Shown here piece by piece: positions 24,739 to 33,805 of a stretch of 33,805 nucleotides of DNA. The stretch spans positions 1 through 33,805 of IMG/VR virus record IMGVR_UViG_3300037804_000023. The stretch is one strand, 5' to 3'. Position 1 is the stretch's first letter, and the number at the start of each line of letters is the position of its first letter. The notes under the pieces were generated by a model. That model ran no database searches, was not told the DNA's origin, and worked only from the letters and a program-made list of their open reading frames with translations. The position numbers and the translations under genes are program-made. The stretch comes from a virus.

Positions 24739-25938
24739 ATGGGAAATTGGTTATCAGATTGGGTAAATACAAGAAGCGGAGCTAATCTAAAGATAGATGC
24801 TGACGCTCAACAGGGTCGTTTTAATACAGCGATGGCTCCTGTTACAGAGGGTATGGCTGAAATGAAGGGCATTGTTAAACAACAAATGGACCCGAACTCA
24901 GCTTTAAATCAAAATGCTTTAGCAACTTCAAAAGAACAATCAGCAGATGATATTGCTGAAGCTAATAGATTAGCAGGTCGTAATGTTGCAATGGGTGGTG
25001 GCAATGCCACAGCCTCAGCTTTCCTTGGTGCAGATGCTTTAAATAATATGACAGGTAAAGTATACTCTGACTTTCAAAACAATATGAATAATAGAACTGA
25101 ATCTGGTTTAGAAAGTTTAAGTGGTATATATTCTAATTTAGGTTCTATAGGACAAGCTGGATTCAATATGAAAGAATCAGCTTTAGCTAGTAACAAGATG
25201 GTAGACCGAAACTCAATGATAGCTAAGGGTAATATGCTTGGTGGAGCGTTAAAGATTGGTGGCGGTTTATTAAGTGGCAACCCAATGATGGCTCTTAGTG
25301 GTGCAGGTAGTATGTTGCAAGAAGGTGGACCAGTAGGATATAATACAGGTGGTCAAGTAGAAGACCCAGAAAACCCTAAGCCAGTAGGTAATGGTACTTC
25401 AGATGAAGACTCAATGTTAGCTTTAGCAATGCAACAAAGAACAGATGATAACAATTTTATGTGGAGGAAGAATGTCCAAGGTTATGAGCATAATCGAAGC
25501 GGAGAAAAGTTTAAAGGACTTGCTAAAGGAGCATTAGCTGGAGACCTTGCTGGTAGATTGTTAGGTACAGTTGTACCGGGAGCCCGGATTCCTGCCGCAA
25601 TAGCCGGTGCACTATACGGAAGATATAAAGGTGGGAAGAATTTTGAAGAAAAACACGAAGATATTTTTAGTGCAGACGATAGAGCTAAAGTAAAAGAAAT
25701 AAGAAAAAGAGGATTTAATGCTTATCAAGAAGGTGGTCAATACAGTCCACTGCCCGGTGATATAGTAGATGCTAAACTAGAACCCGGTGAATATGTATTA
25801 AATAGAAATGCAGTAAATACCATAGGTAAAGAAAATCTTGATGAGCTTAATGAACAAGTATCTCCTAGATTCCCTAAACAAAATCCTGATGATGACCGAA
25901 GTATAAAAATGAGAATGGGAGGATACCTATATGGCTAG
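24739..25938 (+). CDS. Internal virion/tape-measure-like protein 1
   Basis: 399 residues with AAAGGTG before the ATG. It holds Gly/Ala-rich hydrophobic stretches (about 162-193 and 270-297), polar GG motifs (QEGGPVGYNTGG near 194, QEGGQYSPLPGD near 330) and LEPGEYVLNRNAV (347-359). This last motif is a standard mark of internal tail or ejection proteins in phages. Such proteins are packed in the particle and pass into the host envelope. The order of three neighbouring large proteins matches the internal protein set of short-tailed phages. Confidence 0.6.
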   Translation: MGNWLSDWVNTRSGANLKIDADAQQGRFNTAMAPVTEGMAEMKGIVKQQMDPNSALNQNALATSKEQSADDIAEANRLAGRNVAMGGGNATASAFLGADALNNMTGKVYSDFQNNMNNRTESGLESLSGIYSNLGSIGQAGFNMKESALASNKMVDRNSMIAKGNMLGGALKIGGGLLSGNPMMALSGAGSMLQEGGPVGYNTGGQVEDPENPKPVGNGTSDEDSMLALAMQQRTDDNNFMWRKNVQGYEHNRSGEKFKGLAKGALAGDLAGRLLGTVVPGARIPAAIAGALYGRYKGGKNFEEKHEDIFSADDRAKVKEIRKRGFNAYQEGGQYSPLPGDIVDAKLEPGEYVLNRNAVNTIGKENLDELNEQVSPRFPKQNPDDDRSIKMRMGGYLYG

Positions 25939-28153
25939 TCCATTAGAAACTTATTTAAAAAAGACTAAACGAAACAATGCACTCATTAATGTAAGTAGAA
26001 GAGGTGACCAAGGTGGTGGCTCAGTTTATAATAAAGAGGACGAACGTTCAAGAATAGAATCAGAGTATCTTGCTAGTACAAAGATGCCCCAAGCACCAGA
26101 ATTTAAAGTTACTAATAGTCCAGCAAGAGAAGCTCGAAGATATAGAGATGCCAATAGAGTTCAAGATGAAAAGATAGTATATGAAGCTAGTATAAGAAAT
26201 CAATTTGACCAAGCTAAAGGAATAGGTGGAGATATTGGTTTAAAACAAATGCATCAGATAGGTATGAATACTAGAGATGGCGTTAGCATATTTGATAATA
26301 TGTATAAAGGTGATGGAATGACGTTTAATGACCTTGCTCAAAATTTACCATCAGGTGGTAGTCCGCCTCCAATACCTAGGCTTAATGATACTCATAGTAA
26401 TCAATTAGACCAAATGATAACTAATGGCGTTACTATGGATGATGTTAGAATGCAACCCGGTTTAGAAAATGCTATACAAAATGCATCAATGAAACAAAGA
26501 CGACAGCTTGAATCAAATACTTATTCAGCTAATCAAGCTATAGATTTAGCTGACAGAACTCAAATGGAATCTGACGCAAGAGATAAAGCTTATAATGAAA
26601 AAAGAGCTATGGAAGAAGCCGCCTATAAAGATAAAATGATAACTGAAGGCGGTAAAGCATATTATGGTCCGGGAGTTGACCAAGATAAAATGAATCTACT
26701 TGCTAAAGATTTTGTTAAGTATGACGATGTCAAGCCTCTACATATGGTTTCAGCATTAATGGGTGACAAAGATGAGACTGGTGGATTGATGGGTATGTTA
26801 AATATGCGTAAGGTTTTAGCAAAAGAAGGAGCTAGTGAAAAACAGTTAGCTAAGTTTGATGACTGGGGTCATAGCTCAAGAATTAATAGAATGGAAAACA
26901 ACAACCCTAATACTTTTTTAAACGCAGACCAATTAGCCGATAAGAGAAATAAAGAAGGTATTGAAGAGATAATGGCTGTTAAGAATGTTGAATTACCTGA
27001 GGGGAGTAAAGTAAAGCCTAGGAAAAAAAGTAAAGCTAGGGAACTATTATTAATGGCTCAGAGAGGTGGACAGAAGTTTGCTTCGGGTTTAACTACAAGT
27101 AAAGACGACTGGAGGCATAAAGTTAAAGAAGGTGGGTTTATAAGTAAACTTGGTGCAGGTAGTAAAGCAGTTTATGATAGATATTTTGGTGACGCTATTG
27201 CTTCTTCTAAGTATGATGACATAGCTGAAAACAATTTAGATTTAGATGGTGCACAGATTAAACACAGAAGAGACACACTGGGCGAAGGTGAAGCTAGTAC
27301 TGGTGACGTAGCTGGTAAGTTTATTAGACAAGCGGCTGGAGACACAGTAAAAGGTGCAGGTTTAGCGGCTATGGGAGTTGCAGGAGCCCCAGTTGCATTA
27401 GCCAAAGGAGCAAAAGCACTGTATGACAAAGCGAATGAAGGCAAAGCTGATTATGAAGATTTAGCTGAAGGTAAGAAAAAGGGAAGCTTATTACAAAGAC
27501 TTGGTAAAGGAATGACTTTTGCCGGTAATGCTGTAGATATAATGAATGCTGATAATCCATCTCTTGAATATGCAAATACTGATATGAAGTTTTATGATGG
27601 TAAAAGTGACGAGAAAATAAAGTCTATAGATATGAGTGAGGCTGGAGATGTTAATAAACCACCTGTTACAGAAACAACAGAAGAGGTAGATGCTAAAAAC
27701 CCAGCTCTTGAAGGCTCTGCATTAGAAGAAACAAATGTTCAAGCTAAAGTAGATGCCGCTCAGAAAGATATACCTTCTCCAATGTTAACAGATGAAATGG
27801 ATGCTATGACAAAACAAAAGTTAATGAAAGAAGCTGGTATAGACATAGGGACTAGTGGTCAAAATAATGATGGAGTTGATGGTGACTTTGGTCCTAAATC
27901 TCAAGCCGCTTGGAAACAATATACAAGTATGGTAGAAGGTGGAGATTATACTACAGGTGCTGATGGAAATATGGTGTATGATTTTAGTGGTGGTGAAGTA
28001 GATAACGAATCTGATATATCAAAAGCTTATAGTGCTGGATATAATCCAAATAACTTTCTTACTAGAGACCCGATTAATCCTGTACCTTTACATTTAGGGA
28101 AACAAGAGGGTGGCTTTATATCGAAGCTTATTAAAAATGGGAGAGCATACTAA
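25931..28153 (+). CDS. Internal virion protein 2 with peptidoglycan-binding-like motif
   Basis: 740 residues, overlapping the previous gene by eight bases. It is mostly hydrophilic and helical. EGGFISKL appears at 400-407 and again at 726-733. A Gly/Ala-rich membrane-type segment lies near 475-500 (GAGLAAMGVAGAPVALAKGA). Residues about 643-665 contain GVDGDFGPKSQAAWKQY, close to the peptidoglycan-binding type 1 motif, where DGxFGxxT precedes the helix. A wall-interacting role during DNA ejection is plausible. It ends TAATG with the next gene. Confidence 0.55.
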   Translation: MASPLETYLKKTKRNNALINVSRRGDQGGGSVYNKEDERSRIESEYLASTKMPQAPEFKVTNSPAREARRYRDANRVQDEKIVYEASIRNQFDQAKGIGGDIGLKQMHQIGMNTRDGVSIFDNMYKGDGMTFNDLAQNLPSGGSPPPIPRLNDTHSNQLDQMITNGVTMDDVRMQPGLENAIQNASMKQRRQLESNTYSANQAIDLADRTQMESDARDKAYNEKRAMEEAAYKDKMITEGGKAYYGPGVDQDKMNLLAKDFVKYDDVKPLHMVSALMGDKDETGGLMGMLNMRKVLAKEGASEKQLAKFDDWGHSSRINRMENNNPNTFLNADQLADKRNKEGIEEIMAVKNVELPEGSKVKPRKKSKARELLLMAQRGGQKFASGLTTSKDDWRHKVKEGGFISKLGAGSKAVYDRYFGDAIASSKYDDIAENNLDLDGAQIKHRRDTLGEGEASTGDVAGKFIRQAAGDTVKGAGLAAMGVAGAPVALAKGAKALYDKANEGKADYEDLAEGKKKGSLLQRLGKGMTFAGNAVDIMNADNPSLEYANTDMKFYDGKSDEKIKSIDMSEAGDVNKPPVTETTEEVDAKNPALEGSALEETNVQAKVDAAQKDIPSPMLTDEMDAMTKQKLMKEAGIDIGTSGQNNDGVDGDFGPKSQAAWKQYTSMVEGGDYTTGADGNMVYDFSGGEVDNESDISKAYSAGYNPNNFLTRDPINPVPLHLGKQEGGFISKLIKNGRAY

Positions 28154-29736
28154 TGGCTGAAATTAAACAAACTAGAGTATCAGGCTATATGAATCCTATG
28201 ATGCCTGAGAAAGACGAGGGCAGAGAAGCTATACAAAAAAGACAACTTGCAATGCAAGAAGCTGTAGCTAAGTATCAAATAGCTGGTATGAAAGAACAGC
28301 AAAGAGTACAAGGTGTTAATAAAAAAGCTAATGATTGGTTTGCTTCTAACTCTGATTCTTTATTCTCTCAAACTTCAAATCCATTAGACTCTGGTACATT
28401 AAATTTTAGTGACCCTGAAAAAATATCAGCAATGTATAAGCAATATAGAGAAGAAGTCGGAGGAAACTACGATACCTTTCAAGAATATGTTAAAATGGGT
28501 CAGGCTAATGAGATAAAGAATAATCGAAGACAGCTTGATATAATGATTGATGAATACGATAGTCCAGAGAAAGCTAAAAAAGCTATAAACAAACAGCTTC
28601 AAGGTATGAGCGAAGGAGATAGAAACAAACTATTTTCTATGCTTGATGAGGAATCTTATTCTAGGCTAAATGAAATTTACGATACGAGTGCAGGTGGGTT
28701 TTGGGACACTGTAATGGACAACAAGTTAGCAGTAGGAGTCGGAGTAGGGACTACTGCATATGCTGGATATAGATTATTAAAAGGTAGAGGTGGTGCAAAT
28801 ATCCTTGATGATATTGCTAAAGCTGGTAAAAAAGCTGGAAAAAAAGGTGGTAAGAGAAGCTCTAAGGCAATTAAAAAAGAAATGTTACAATTAGGTCCGG
28901 GAGCAAAGCGATTAGGACCCGGAGCAAAGCAGTTAGTAGGAAGAACTAATGACCCTAACACTATATACGCAGGTGGAAAAAGAGTTCCATTAATAGGTGG
29001 TAAAGTAGGTGGTCCTAAAACTGCACAAGATATAGCAAAGGAAGCTCAAATAAAACAAGGTAGAGGTGTCCCAAGAGAATCAAAAATTAAATTCGATAGT
29101 AAAAAAATACAAGACGCAGAGTTTGACGATATAAAATTAAAATCTAAACAAGTTGTTCCTGATAATAAAATATCCGCTGAGATGAAAATGGTTGGTGAAA
29201 AAATGAGGTCAGGTCAAATATCAAAACTTGAAGCTAAATCTTACAGAGAAGCTATAGAAAACTTACAAAAGGCAGGAACTCCACTTACTAAAGGTGCTAT
29301 AGTTGAGTCTTTGAAATCTAGACCCGGAGGTGTTAGATTCTTAGAGAAGATAGCTAATAAAGAAATAGGTTGGAAAGGCACTATAGGAGCTGGATTAGCA
29401 GGTGCTTACATAGGTGGCGGCATTATGTCGAAAGGTGCTGAAGCTTTAGGCTTTGGTGAAAAAGGACAGAAAGTTGGTGAGGCAATTGGTAGCACAGGTG
29501 GAGCAATAGGAAGTCCCGGAGCTATTAAAGGACTACAACAAATAGTAAAACAGCAAGGTCCTAAAGCTATATACGACAAACTCCTAAAGAAAAAGGGAGC
29601 TAAGTGGGTAGCTAGAAAAGTTGCTACTGGTGCATTAAAAGGTTTATTAGGAGGCAGTGGTATTGGAACTGCTGTAGGTGTAGGCTTACTTGCATTAGAC
29701 GCAATGGAAATTTATAATATTTTAAAAGAAGATTAA
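28153..29736 (+). CDS. Internal virion protein 3, glycine-rich hydrophobic
   Basis: 527 residues. The first 180 are charged and helical. Three Gly-rich hydrophobic segments follow (near 190-208, 410-430 and 497-525), of the kind seen in proteins that insert in membranes during ejection. LGPGAKRLGPGAKQL near 247-261 is a direct repeat. It lies between internal protein 2 and the giant ORF, with four bases to the latter. Its role is inferred from composition and order. Confidence 0.55.
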   Translation: MAEIKQTRVSGYMNPMMPEKDEGREAIQKRQLAMQEAVAKYQIAGMKEQQRVQGVNKKANDWFASNSDSLFSQTSNPLDSGTLNFSDPEKISAMYKQYREEVGGNYDTFQEYVKMGQANEIKNNRRQLDIMIDEYDSPEKAKKAINKQLQGMSEGDRNKLFSMLDEESYSRLNEIYDTSAGGFWDTVMDNKLAVGVGVGTTAYAGYRLLKGRGGANILDDIAKAGKKAGKKGGKRSSKAIKKEMLQLGPGAKRLGPGAKQLVGRTNDPNTIYAGGKRVPLIGGKVGGPKTAQDIAKEAQIKQGRGVPRESKIKFDSKKIQDAEFDDIKLKSKQVVPDNKISAEMKMVGEKMRSGQISKLEAKSYREAIENLQKAGTPLTKGAIVESLKSRPGGVRFLEKIANKEIGWKGTIGAGLAGAYIGGGIMSKGAEALGFGEKGQKVGEAIGSTGGAIGSPGAIKGLQQIVKQQGPKAIYDKLLKKKGAKWVARKVATGALKGLLGGSGIGTAVGVGLLALDAMEIYNILKED

Positions 29737-29739
29737 AAT

Positions 29740-32700
29740 ATGGCACAAGAAGGTTTGTTTGAACCTAAAGCCACGAAGGAACAAACTAGGGAATCAGTAA
29801 CGAAATATAGGTTACGCCCTGAGCTTTGGGATGGCAATGAGAAAGAGATAGAAAATCTCAAAAGACACGCAGAACATCATAGGATACCCTTTTCTCGTAG
29901 TAACCAACATCAAGACAGTTTTCTTTCAGGCGTATTAAAGAACTATGGTAGAGGTGTTATGGAGGGCTATACAGCTAACATAGCACAATTCGATGACCAA
30001 CCAGATACTGTAAGTGAAAAAGTAGCTAGACAGCTTGGTTCTCTATCAGGATTCCTTGGTAAATTACCGGGAGGTAAGTTTAGTAAAACTATTAGAGCTA
30101 TTAACGCTGTAACAGCAGGAAGGTCTTTACCTTTAGCTGGAGCAAACGCTGTTACCAAGTTTGTTAGTAAAACAGGTAAACCCATTATACGGGATATGCC
30201 TAATGTTAGAAAATTATTCCAAGAAGAAAATTTAGCTGGTGACGTATTAAAGGGAGCATTTCATTTAGGAACTGCTAGTGCTATATCTGATTGGAGAGGT
30301 GTAGTAGATGAAGGTATGCCTAGACTTATAGACGCATTTAAACAAGGTGGTATTTGGGGTGGTGGCTTTAGAGCTATAGGTAATATGAAAGGCTTTGGTA
30401 AAAGATTACAACCTCATCAAGTAGACTCAGGAACTATGATGCCTATAATGAGCAAGTTAGAACCCGGTCAAAAGTTTGATGCTATATTAAAAGCTGGTAC
30501 TATGGGTGCAATACAAGGTGGATACGCAACAAGTTTAGACTTACCATTAGAAGAACAAGTATATGAATATGTAATGGGTGCTTACTTTGGTTTTAACGAG
30601 ACTCCACTTCAATTAAGAATATCAAAGAAAGCTATTGCCGAAACTATATCTAAGAAATACGAAGACCCTACTGGATTACCTGACCCAGAGATGCATCCGA
30701 AATGGGATACTTGGACTAATGAAGCACAGAAATATATAAAAAGAGATTTTAAAGAATTTTTTGGTGAAAAAGAAGATGTAAGAAGAGCTACTTATAAATT
30801 ATACAAAAGAAGTTTAGCTAATGGCGGTGTAAATGAAAAAGATATTATTGAAGAAATGGAGTCAATGGTAGCTAAAAATCTTGAGGGAACTGAATTTGCA
30901 CCTGATGGTAAAGTAATTAAACCTATTAGTAAAGGTGATATCAAAAGAGTACAAGATATTATAAAAGACAATCCTAATAAAGAAGAATATCAAGACCTTG
31001 ATATGCACATCAATGAGATATCTAAGTTACCGGGGAAAATATCTGGTCAGGGTGGATTTGTTGATAGATATATAATGCCTAATATAGATGGTGGTAACAC
31101 AGCAGATAGGTTAGTTGAGTCTTTAAAAATTAATAAACAGTGGGATAGTTTACATCAAATAGTTAAAGGCGTTAATATGCCTAGAAAAGGTGCTGTAGAC
31201 GTTATGTATGACTATCTAAAGAAAGAATATAAACGTACTGAGCTGTCACAACCCGAAATGGATTGGTGGAGAAACTGGGCTGAACAAACTAGAAAAAAGA
31301 AACTTGTATTACAAACATATTTTGCTGATGGTAAAGTTGCTTATGTAGACAAGGGAGTTAATATACTTGGTAATAAAAAAGAATTAGTATTTGAACCGCC
31401 TTTAATGGAGCAAGTATATCAACAGTTAGGTGGTGAAGGTAATTTTTATGCTATATCTGACCACTTTGTTAGGAAAGGTAAAGAATATAAGCTTAACGAT
31501 GTAAATAAATTACAGGATGATTTATATAGAGAGAAAGGTGGTAGAAAGAAAAAAGCTGAGAACATTATAAAACAAATAAAAACCAAAATGTTAATAGAGA
31601 TGGATAAAGAAGGTTACCATTATGTTGGTGGTCGTGGCGATAAAAAAGCTATGTACTTTGTTAAAAAGAATCCACAAGTAAGAGGTAGTGTTCAAGAGAA
31701 TATGCTACAAATAAAGAAAGCTTTTGTAGATGCTGGTATGGATGCTGAAAGATTTGACAACCTTAGAAATTATAGTAAAAGACAATTTTGGTCTAAGAAT
31801 AGAACTTTACGTCAAGATTATTATGATGAGGCTTTTATAAGCAATATACATTACGATGTTTATAATAATTTTGGAGCCACTGTAAAAGACTTTAACAAAG
31901 CCTTGGTTCAAATGTTAAGTAATAAAGGTTATGTTAGTGACTCTAAGGCATATAATAAAAGAGCACAGATTTGGTTTAATACTGGAATGAGTACTAATGA
32001 TGTTGTTGCTAGAAAGTATTTAAAAAAGTATGCAAAAAGATATAAAGAACAAATAGAAGCTTTAGATTTCTTTGGGAGCGATGGAAACTTAAGAGCTCGT
32101 GGTCAGTTTTGGAATGATGATGTAAAAAATTCAAAGAGCAAAAAGGTGCTTCGTAAAAACTCTGAAAGACCTGAATCTTTTGATGGTGGTATACCTGCAC
32201 TTCCAGAGTTTGTATACGCTTTAAACAAGGCTAATGGAATAACTAATGAAGGTGCGGTTAATAAATCTTTTATTGTATCTCCTAATGGAAGACACGGAGC
32301 ATTACTAGGAAAGTATATGTTTTTTGAAGCTACTCCTGAAATGGCGGCTTCAATGAGAAAGGATGGCATACATTTCATTGCACCTAAGTCTGCTATAAAA
32401 CAATTTGGCACACGAAGATATGGTGATGTTGTTGAAGCTGGAATTAAAGATGGATATACTAAACAAGATTTTGAAAATGAAGTAAATGCTATGGGGTTAA
32501 AACATAAGAGACATCCATCGGACCCTGATAGAATAGGTGAAGTTTTTATACCAACAGATTTGCAAAGACAGGGCTATGGCACAAGGTTTTTAAAAGCTTT
32601 TGAAAGGTATAGAGCAAACGAAGGGGCTACTCAAGTAAAGATTAACGCTATAGGTGGTCGTAAAGATTTAGGTAGTTTTGATTTAGATAATGTAAACTTT

Positions 32701-33805
32701 TGGAAAAAGCAAGGTTTTAAAGTAGACACCAAAGAACTTGAAAGAATGAAAAAAGCTGGTATAGATGTCCAAAAAATAAAGACTAGTTTTAATCCAAAAG
32801 CAATAGATAAAACTGTTGGTGTAGTTCCAATGGTAAAAAGTATTAAGCCTAAAGACCAAGCTAGGATGCGTTTTGAAGGACCTACCTACGATATTAGGTT
32901 AGACAACATTAGAACAGTATTATCTGAAGTAACAGGTAATAGAGATATGGATGGTGCTAAGTTCGCTAAACAGCTATGGTCTACTATAACGCATTTTGGA
33001 ATTAAACCCACTGACCCTAAGCTTGTTAAATTAATGTCTGACGAGCTAATTAGAAACTCTGTTGAAGGTGATAACGATTTAAACGCTCAATGGGATGAGC
33101 ATATTAAAGCACCAAATAAGGTTTCTGAAGCTAAAGTGTTAGAAAATCTAGATGAAATTTCATTGCAAAGACTAATGAATGCAGTTGTTGATAAAGATAA
33201 TGAAGGTTTTGCTAGTAAGATTTATGATGGTATCTTAAAAAAGTCAAATGAAATTGAAGCACAAAAAGCAGAAGACTCAGAAACTAATAGAGATGATTAT
33301 TTTAGTGCGGCTGGTGAGATAAGCGAGTTTGATACTATAGTAGATAGAATGAGTGAGTTGTATCCAGATGGCAATCTTGGTTTCTATATGCATAAGATGG
33401 CTAAGAACTATAGACAACAAGCTGTTAAGAATTATATAGTAGATAGAATTAGTAGACCTAAATTAAAAAATGGAATGAAATCAAGAATGAGACCTTGGGA
33501 CCATTCTATGTGGAGCCATAAAAAGTTTAGCATCTTTGACGACTCAGATGGAAAAGGACAAGAAGTATTTTTTCTAGATGATGGAGCTAAACAAAAAAAG
33601 ATATATGACCCGTTTTTTGACAAGGGATATGAGACGCTAGGTAACATATGGAAAAATAGAAAACTAGGCGATAAAGGCATATATAAGGACAATTTAGACT
33701 ATGTAGATGACATACTAGAAGCTGTTAATATGAGAGTACCTATGGATTCTCAAAGTGGTGCACACGTTTTAAAGTTTGCTGGATTTACTGGAACTAGAGG
33801 TCACG
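29740..33805 (+). CDS. Giant virion-associated polyvalent protein (partial)
   Basis: Open from the ATG at 29740 to the window edge, 1355 codons with no stop. The frame is inferred by reading codons through. The N-terminal 250 residues contain Gly-rich, hydrophobic parts. Residues about 855-1010 look like a GNAT acetyltransferase core: a strand before, Q942-RQGYGT (acetyl-CoA loop, QxxGxG) and a following helix, then FWKKQGF at 987-993, a typical end strand of GNAT. At the visible end is PMDSQSGAHVLKFAGFTG (about 1335-1352), of a type seen in very large phage polyvalent proteins. Such proteins are injected with the DNA and carry effector domains. Full length and end are unknown. Confidence 0.65.
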   Translation, partial: MAQEGLFEPKATKEQTRESVTKYRLRPELWDGNEKEIENLKRHAEHHRIPFSRSNQHQDSFLSGVLKNYGRGVMEGYTANIAQFDDQPDTVSEKVARQLGSLSGFLGKLPGGKFSKTIRAINAVTAGRSLPLAGANAVTKFVSKTGKPIIRDMPNVRKLFQEENLAGDVLKGAFHLGTASAISDWRGVVDEGMPRLIDAFKQGGIWGGGFRAIGNMKGFGKRLQPHQVDSGTMMPIMSKLEPGQKFDAILKAGTMGAIQGGYATSLDLPLEEQVYEYVMGAYFGFNETPLQLRISKKAIAETISKKYEDPTGLPDPEMHPKWDTWTNEAQKYIKRDFKEFFGEKEDVRRATYKLYKRSLANGGVNEKDIIEEMESMVAKNLEGTEFAPDGKVIKPISKGDIKRVQDIIKDNPNKEEYQDLDMHINEISKLPGKISGQGGFVDRYIMPNIDGGNTADRLVESLKINKQWDSLHQIVKGVNMPRKGAVDVMYDYLKKEYKRTELSQPEMDWWRNWAEQTRKKKLVLQTYFADGKVAYVDKGVNILGNKKELVFEPPLMEQVYQQLGGEGNFYAISDHFVRKGKEYKLNDVNKLQDDLYREKGGRKKKAENIIKQIKTKMLIEMDKEGYHYVGGRGDKKAMYFVKKNPQVRGSVQENMLQIKKAFVDAGMDAERFDNLRNYSKRQFWSKNRTLRQDYYDEAFISNIHYDVYNNFGATVKDFNKALVQMLSNKGYVSDSKAYNKRAQIWFNTGMSTNDVVARKYLKKYAKRYKEQIEALDFFGSDGNLRARGQFWNDDVKNSKSKKVLRKNSERPESFDGGIPALPEFVYALNKANGITNEGAVNKSFIVSPNGRHGALLGKYMFFEATPEMAASMRKDGIHFIAPKSAIKQFGTRRYGDVVEAGIKDGYTKQDFENEVNAMGLKHKRHPSDPDRIGEVFIPTDLQRQGYGTRFLKAFERYRANEGATQVKINAIGGRKDLGSFDLDNVNFWKKQGFKVDTKELERMKKAGIDVQKIKTSFNPKAIDKTVGVVPMVKSIKPKDQARMRFEGPTYDIRLDNIRTVLSEVTGNRDMDGAKFAKQLWSTITHFGIKPTDPKLVKLMSDELIRNSVEGDNDLNAQWDEHIKAPNKVSEAKVLENLDEISLQRLMNAVVDKDNEGFASKIYDGILKKSNEIEAQKAEDSETNRDDYFSAAGEISEFDTIVDRMSELYPDGNLGFYMHKMAKNYRQQAVKNYIVDRISRPKLKNGMKSRMRPWDHSMWSHKKFSIFDDSDGKGQEVFFLDDGAKQKKIYDPFFDKGYETLGNIWKNRKLGDKGIYKDNLDYVDDILEAVNMRVPMDSQSGAHVLKFAGFTGTRGH

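Noticed and set aside
1836-33090. AACGATTTAAAC shared at about 1836, 19206 and 33075
   Set aside because: Two copies lie inside genes, and an AT-rich 12-mer can recur by chance in 34 kb.
246-33805. Stop-codon reassignment in this phage
   Set aside because: TAA, TAG and TGA all end plausible genes, and only one in-frame TAA is suspicious.

Overview
The window is the structural and lysis half of an AT-rich tailed-phage genome. A packaging and head block in the usual order (small terminase candidate, large terminase, P22-type portal, scaffold candidate, HK97-fold capsid protein) is followed by adaptor proteins, fibres, a lysis cluster, a large tail protein and very large internal virion proteins. 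No sheath, tail-tube or tape-measure set is seen, and the portal is of the P22 type, so a short-tailed (podovirus-like) particle is the best guess. The AT-rich sequence, the fibre and collagen-like modules and the DUF6321-like gene resemble uncultured marine phages. Good AAGGAG-type ribosome binding sites before many genes argue for a host that uses Shine-Dalgarno pairing. The host cannot be named from the sequence. TAA, TAG and TGA all end genes, so the standard bacterial code applies.

Left end (1-1200): small genes on the minus strand, namely a fragment cut by the window edge, a 90-residue protein with a helix-hairpin-helix resembling the RNA polymerase alpha C-terminal domain, and two unknown proteins. 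A strong hairpin terminator and two adjacent palindromes lie between them. From 1200 to 1480 a GC-rich, highly foldable block separates the minus genes from the plus genes. It looks like a structured RNA about 160 nt long and is the most unusual element here.

Plus strand, 1480-9560: a small exported protein, a PD-(D/E)xK nuclease candidate, the small terminase candidate, two tiny membrane proteins, large terminase, portal, scaffold and capsid, closed by a UUCG hairpin. 9569-17245: adaptor/neck proteins, two fibre paralogues that share their N-terminus and flank a ParB-like gene and two small genes, then a collagen-like protein with 101 uninterrupted G-X-Y triplets. 17256-20204: small membrane and coiled-coil proteins (holin candidates), a DUF6321-like basic Cys protein, a GH108 endolysin, a zinc-ribbon protein and a metallophosphoesterase. 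20205-24443: a large tail protein interrupted by an in-frame TAA at its N-terminal module boundary. 24443-33805: internal virion or ejection-type proteins, ending in an ORF of more than 1355 codons, open at the window edge, that carries an embedded GNAT-like domain.

Plus-strand genes are tightly packed, with six TAATG stop/start overlaps and many ORF overlaps. This suggests long late transcripts with translational coupling. No replication, integration, CRISPR or tRNA genes were recognised.
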